Source of the DNA: Bacillota bacterium
GTDB lineage: Bacteria; Bacillota; Clostridia; Lachnospirales; Lachnospiraceae
Length of the DNA: 5,709 nucleotides
Direction: 5' to 3'
Assembly: GCA_023428655.1 (NCBI GenBank)
Contig: JAEYXC010000260.1
Coordinates: 1-5,709, forward strand
Below the pieces are notes generated by a model. The model had not been told where the DNA came from. It did not search any database and saw only the letters and a list, made by a program, of their open reading frames with translations. Positions 3,431 through 5,709 of this stretch are shown here, one piece after another. Positions within the stretch are counted from its first letter, which is position 1. Every line of letters begins with the position of its first letter. A program made the translations under genes and the position numbers.

Positions 3431-5709
3431 TTATTTATTATTACCGTTCATAAAGACTGATTTTACCACTTTTTCAGCCGCATGTCCATCTTCCCATTCA
3501 CAAAATCTATGGTAGAATTCATCATATCTTTGTTGATATTCACCGGACACCTGATCAATCCTCTTTATTGCATCAATAACCGAATCCGTTGTGAATAACA
3601 ATGGTCCCGGCACCAGCTCTTCGATATTAAAATAAAAGCCTCGCAGAACGTCCCTGTACTTCTCCAGATCATAGGTAAAGAACAGCATGGGCCGTCTTAA
3701 ATTCGCATAATCAAAGAATACGGAGGAATAATCCGTGATTAATATATCTGAGATCAGATACAACTCCGAAATATCATCATATTTACTTAAATTATAAGCA
3801 AAGCCTTCAAAGGAGCTGACATCCAAGGCGTCTGCTATGAAATAATGAGTTCGAAGTAAGATAACATACTCCTCTCCCAACTGCTCCTGCATCTTTTTAA
3901 GGTCTAATTGTAATTCAAATTTATATTGCCCTTTCGCATAGAATTCATCATCCCTCCAGGTAGGAGCATAAAGAATCGTCTTCTTATTGCTTGGTATTCC
4001 AAGCTCCTTGCGTATTCTCGCTGCAATCTCGTCGCGGTCCGGGGAATGCATGATATCATTTCTGGGATATCCGGTCTCCAGAAGCTCATTGTCATACATA
4101 AAGCAACGACGGAAGGTCTCACTGCAAAAGGTATTGGGGGAGATCAAATAATCCCAAGCACGGGATTGCTTATACACCTGCTGCTTATATTTCGGCGAGG
4201 CTGAGGTGATATCCTCTATATCAAATACCAGCTTTTTCAAGGGTGTTCCATGCCAGGTCTCAAGGAAACAGCTTCCTTCTCGTTTGATTACCCATTCCGG
4301 TTGTCTTTCATTAAATACGAAATATTGGCATCTTGCAAAATAGTAATAATACTGTAGTGTGAAACGTTTAATCTTTTTATGCTTATACGGAATTTGGGTA
4401 TTTACTTTATCAATAATCCAAATGAATTTATAATCACGCCCGTGATTCTTTGCCAAATATTCATAGATATACTTTGGATTGCCGGAGTAATTCTTGCCAT
4501 AAAAGCTTTCAAAGAGAATTGCGTTCTTTCTTAAGGGAAACTTCAGAAATACCTTAAGATAAAGTGCCTTATAAAAGGCCCTCTTGTTATGAAGAATTTT
4601 CTTCATCTTCTTTTTCGCAAGATTCTTCGTAACAATTCGCTGTGATTTTTCCACATTCTTTTGAAGTAAGGCCTTGATTAGCTTCTTCCTATATCCCTTA
4701 AGGGCCTTAAGAACCTCAGGATTAGCCTGACTAATCACTTCACTCATGGTGTGGAAATTTTCCTTTCGCCATGCAGGATTCTTACTGCGCTTCAGCTTCG
4801 GTGCATACACCTTCGTATAATAGGTGATATACTTTTTATCCAATAGTTTTTTGAGCTCCGAGTCCTTTGGAATTTTCCGCATGGTCTCATAATAGGTCTC
4901 AATAAACTCATGAAACCGGTTCGGATCCTTAACCTGGGACAATGAGGGAAAATTAATCGCATCATTATGCTTTCTCTTAATATATTTCGCCGATAAGCAC
5001 TTGCAGAACTTATCTGTCTTCGACAAGGCCTCCATAAGAAATGGAACATCGGACATATAGATCAAATTTTCAGGAAAGCGTAGCTTGTTCTCTTCAATAA
5101 AGCTTCTCTTATATAAAATAGCCAAAACAGAAATATTACGTACACCCTTACGCTTAGCAACCAAAATTCGATAGGCTTTTTTAATCTGAGATTCGCTCCG
5201 CTTCGTCTCCTCCGAGGAATCCTCAGTATCATCTTGATCCTCAGAATCCTCCCCACCATCCTCCGAATTATCATCCTCCGAATCGCCAGAATGATTTTTG
5301 GAGTCATTGCGGTCAACGCTATCCTCTGCTTGCTGCTCCGCGGAATCCGATTCACTTACCTCGTTTTCTTCCTCTTCATCCCCGGTTTCCTGACCCTTAT
5401 CCCTTAAAAGAAATACACTTCTACCATACCAGGTAGATTTTTTCTTACCATATATAATGTCATCATCCCGCTCGCTCGCAGCCAGAAGTAATTTTTCTAT
5501 TGTACCATCATATAAGTAGTCGTCACTATCCAAAAAATAGACATAATCTCCGGTAGCCTTATCCAGACCCAGATTTCTGGCCGCTGCCACACCGGTTCCT
5601 TCTTGGAGGTGATAAACTTGAATCGGTAGCTCTTTATAATCTGTAAGGCATTCCAACTCACTCTTATCCGCATGATCGCAGATAAGGAGTATTTCCATAT
5701 CACAACCCG
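3431..5709 (-). CDS. GT2 glycosyltransferase / TagF-type CDP-glycerol glycerophosphotransferase fusion (5' partial)
   Basis: A two-domain cytoplasmic, membrane-associated enzyme of teichoic acid synthesis. Residues are counted from the Met codon at 5698, but that is not the true start: the frame stays open to the window edge, no ribosome binding site precedes it, and the first GT2 strand (usual VSVIIPxYN motif) is missing. GT2 part: GVAAARNLGLDKATGDY (36-52), metal-binding DxD motif in FLDSDD (55-60), and an acceptor-side SDVPFLMEAL (216-225) where EDxxF is usual. An acidic insert occupies about 103-170. A Lys/Arg-rich linker (331-391) leads to the TagF domain (about 392-750) with WHGTPLK (482-488), GYPRND (543-548), YAPTWR (577-582), RTHYF (616-620) and TDYSS (655-659). 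H483 and H618 match the two histidines known to be critical in TagF enzymes. Family knowledge predicts glycerol-phosphate transfer from CDP-glycerol. The GT2 donor and acceptor are unknown; adding a sugar to the same polymer is inference. The family call is firm, the exact polymer is not. Confidence 0.92.
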   Translation of the reverse strand, partial: GCDMEILLICDHADKSELECLTDYKELPIQVYHLQEGTGVAAARNLGLDKATGDYVYFLDSDDYLYDGTIEKLLLAASERDDDIIYGKKKSTWYGRSVFLLRDKGQETGDEEEENEVSESDSAEQQAEDSVDRNDSKNHSGDSEDDNSEDGGEDSEDQDDTEDSSEETKRSESQIKKAYRILVAKRKGVRNISVLAILYKRSFIEENKLRFPENLIYMSDVPFLMEALSKTDKFCKCLSAKYIKRKHNDAINFPSLSQVKDPNRFHEFIETYYETMRKIPKDSELKKLLDKKYITYYTKVYAPKLKRSKNPAWRKENFHTMSEVISQANPEVLKALKGYRKKLIKALLQKNVEKSQRIVTKNLAKKKMKKILHNKRAFYKALYLKVFLKFPLRKNAILFESFYGKNYSGNPKYIYEYLAKNHGRDYKFIWIIDKVNTQIPYKHKKIKRFTLQYYYYFARCQYFVFNERQPEWVIKREGSCFLETWHGTPLKKLVFDIEDITSASPKYKQQVYKQSRAWDYLISPNTFCSETFRRCFMYDNELLETGYPRNDIMHSPDRDEIAARIRKELGIPSNKKTILYAPTWRDDEFYAKGQYKFELQLDLKKMQEQLGEEYVILLRTHYFIADALDVSSFEGFAYNLSKYDDISELYLISDILITDYSSVFFDYANLRRPMLFFTYDLEKYRDVLRGFYFNIEELVPGPLLFTTDSVIDAIKRIDQVSGEYQQRYDEFYHRFCEWEDGHAAEKVVKSVFMNGNNK
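5189..5392 (-). other. Acidic low-complexity insert within the GT2 domain
   Basis: Codons for residues 103-170 of the fusion protein (numbered from the Met at 5698). By my count 31 of 68 residues are Asp or Glu and 13 are Ser, with almost no hydrophobic residues, so it is probably disordered. It lies between the DxD half of the GT2 fold (ending near FLLRDK, 96-101) and the acceptor-side half (restarting near IKKAYRILV, 172-180). It therefore interrupts one domain rather than linking two. The frame is kept on both sides and recognisable GT2 sequence resumes, which argues for a tolerated surface-loop insertion and against a frameshift. Its function is unknown. Confidence 0.8.
5219..5284 (-). 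repeat. Degenerate in-frame 12-bp direct repeats coding Asp/Asn-Ser/Thr-Glu-Asp
   Basis: Four copies of a 12-mer close to GATTCGGAGGAT on the minus strand lie at 5273-5284, 5258-5269, 5237-5248 and 5219-5230. Copy-to-copy offsets are 15, 21 and 18 bp, all multiples of three. They encode DSED, NSED, DSED and DTED within the acidic insert. The first two copies share an exact 12-bp core, ATTCGGAGGATG, 15 bp apart. Expansion or contraction by one unit would keep the reading frame. The pattern fits slippage-derived coding repeats, although biased acidic codons alone could produce part of it. Confidence 0.65.

Noticed and set aside
3926..4204. Plus-strand open frame antisense to the TagF domain of the fusion gene
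   Set aside because: It covers highly conserved motifs of the minus-strand gene and its own translation looks like a random shadow frame.
5219..5284. Possible short CRISPR-like or regulatory repeat array
   Set aside because: Units are 12 bp, degenerate, spaced by multiples of three and lie inside an open coding frame; no spacers of constant length.
5255..5284. GGAGG-ATG strings in the repeats as internal translation starts
   Set aside because: The ATG touches the GGAGG with no spacing, and the first such frame meets TAA immediately.
5062..5355. Second minus-strand frame across the acidic insert, giving an Arg/Ile/Met-rich product
   Set aside because: This is the shifted reading of the acidic repeat. 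The main frame has GT2 sequence on both sides, so a separate gene or a frameshift is not needed.

Overview
The window is a single-strand block of five genes, all read from the minus strand, that together look like a wall teichoic acid (poly-glycerolphosphate) synthesis and export cluster of a Gram-positive Firmicute. A close match in sequence and length to Bacillus TagD, a TagG/TagH-type ABC exporter pair, and two TagF/TagB-family (CDP-glycerol glycerophosphotransferase) domains support this. The AT-leaning composition, GGAGG-type ribosome binding sites and the fusion of a family-2 glycosyltransferase (GT2) to a TagF domain suggest a clostridial, possibly Lachnospiraceae-like, genome. The taxonomic placement is inference only.

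Layout in transcription order (high to low coordinates): (1) 5709-3431, a GT2-TagF two-domain enzyme whose 5' end is cut off by the window edge and whose GT2 domain carries a 68-residue acidic Ser/Asp/Glu insert encoded by degenerate in-frame repeats; (2) 3430-3337, a 94-nt spacer with a -10-like box, a dyad and a hairpin abutting the next ribosome binding site; (3) 3336-2560, permease TagG, with a GTG start; (4) 2554-1775, ATPase TagH, 5 nt downstream, with ambiguous start; (5) 1774-1661, a 114-nt spacer with weak hairpins and an 11-codon mini-ORF in frame with tagD; (6) 1660-1259, TagD; (7) 1219-5, a stand-alone TagF/TagB-like enzyme. There is no RNA gene, mobile element or CRISPR array, and no gene-free stretch longer than 114 nt.

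Proposed joint role: TagD makes CDP-glycerol from glycerol-3-phosphate and CTP; the two TagF-family domains transfer glycerol phosphate from it onto a lipid-linked acceptor at the inner face of the membrane; the GT2 domain probably adds a sugar; TagG/TagH export the finished polymer. Linkage-unit genes (tagO, tagA) and the wall-attachment ligase are not in the window.

The pathway itself is well known. The least ordinary features are the acidic repeat insert inside the GT2 domain, the very basic linker downstream in the same protein, the two TagF-family domains bracketing exporter and TagD, and the structured leaders of tagG and tagD.
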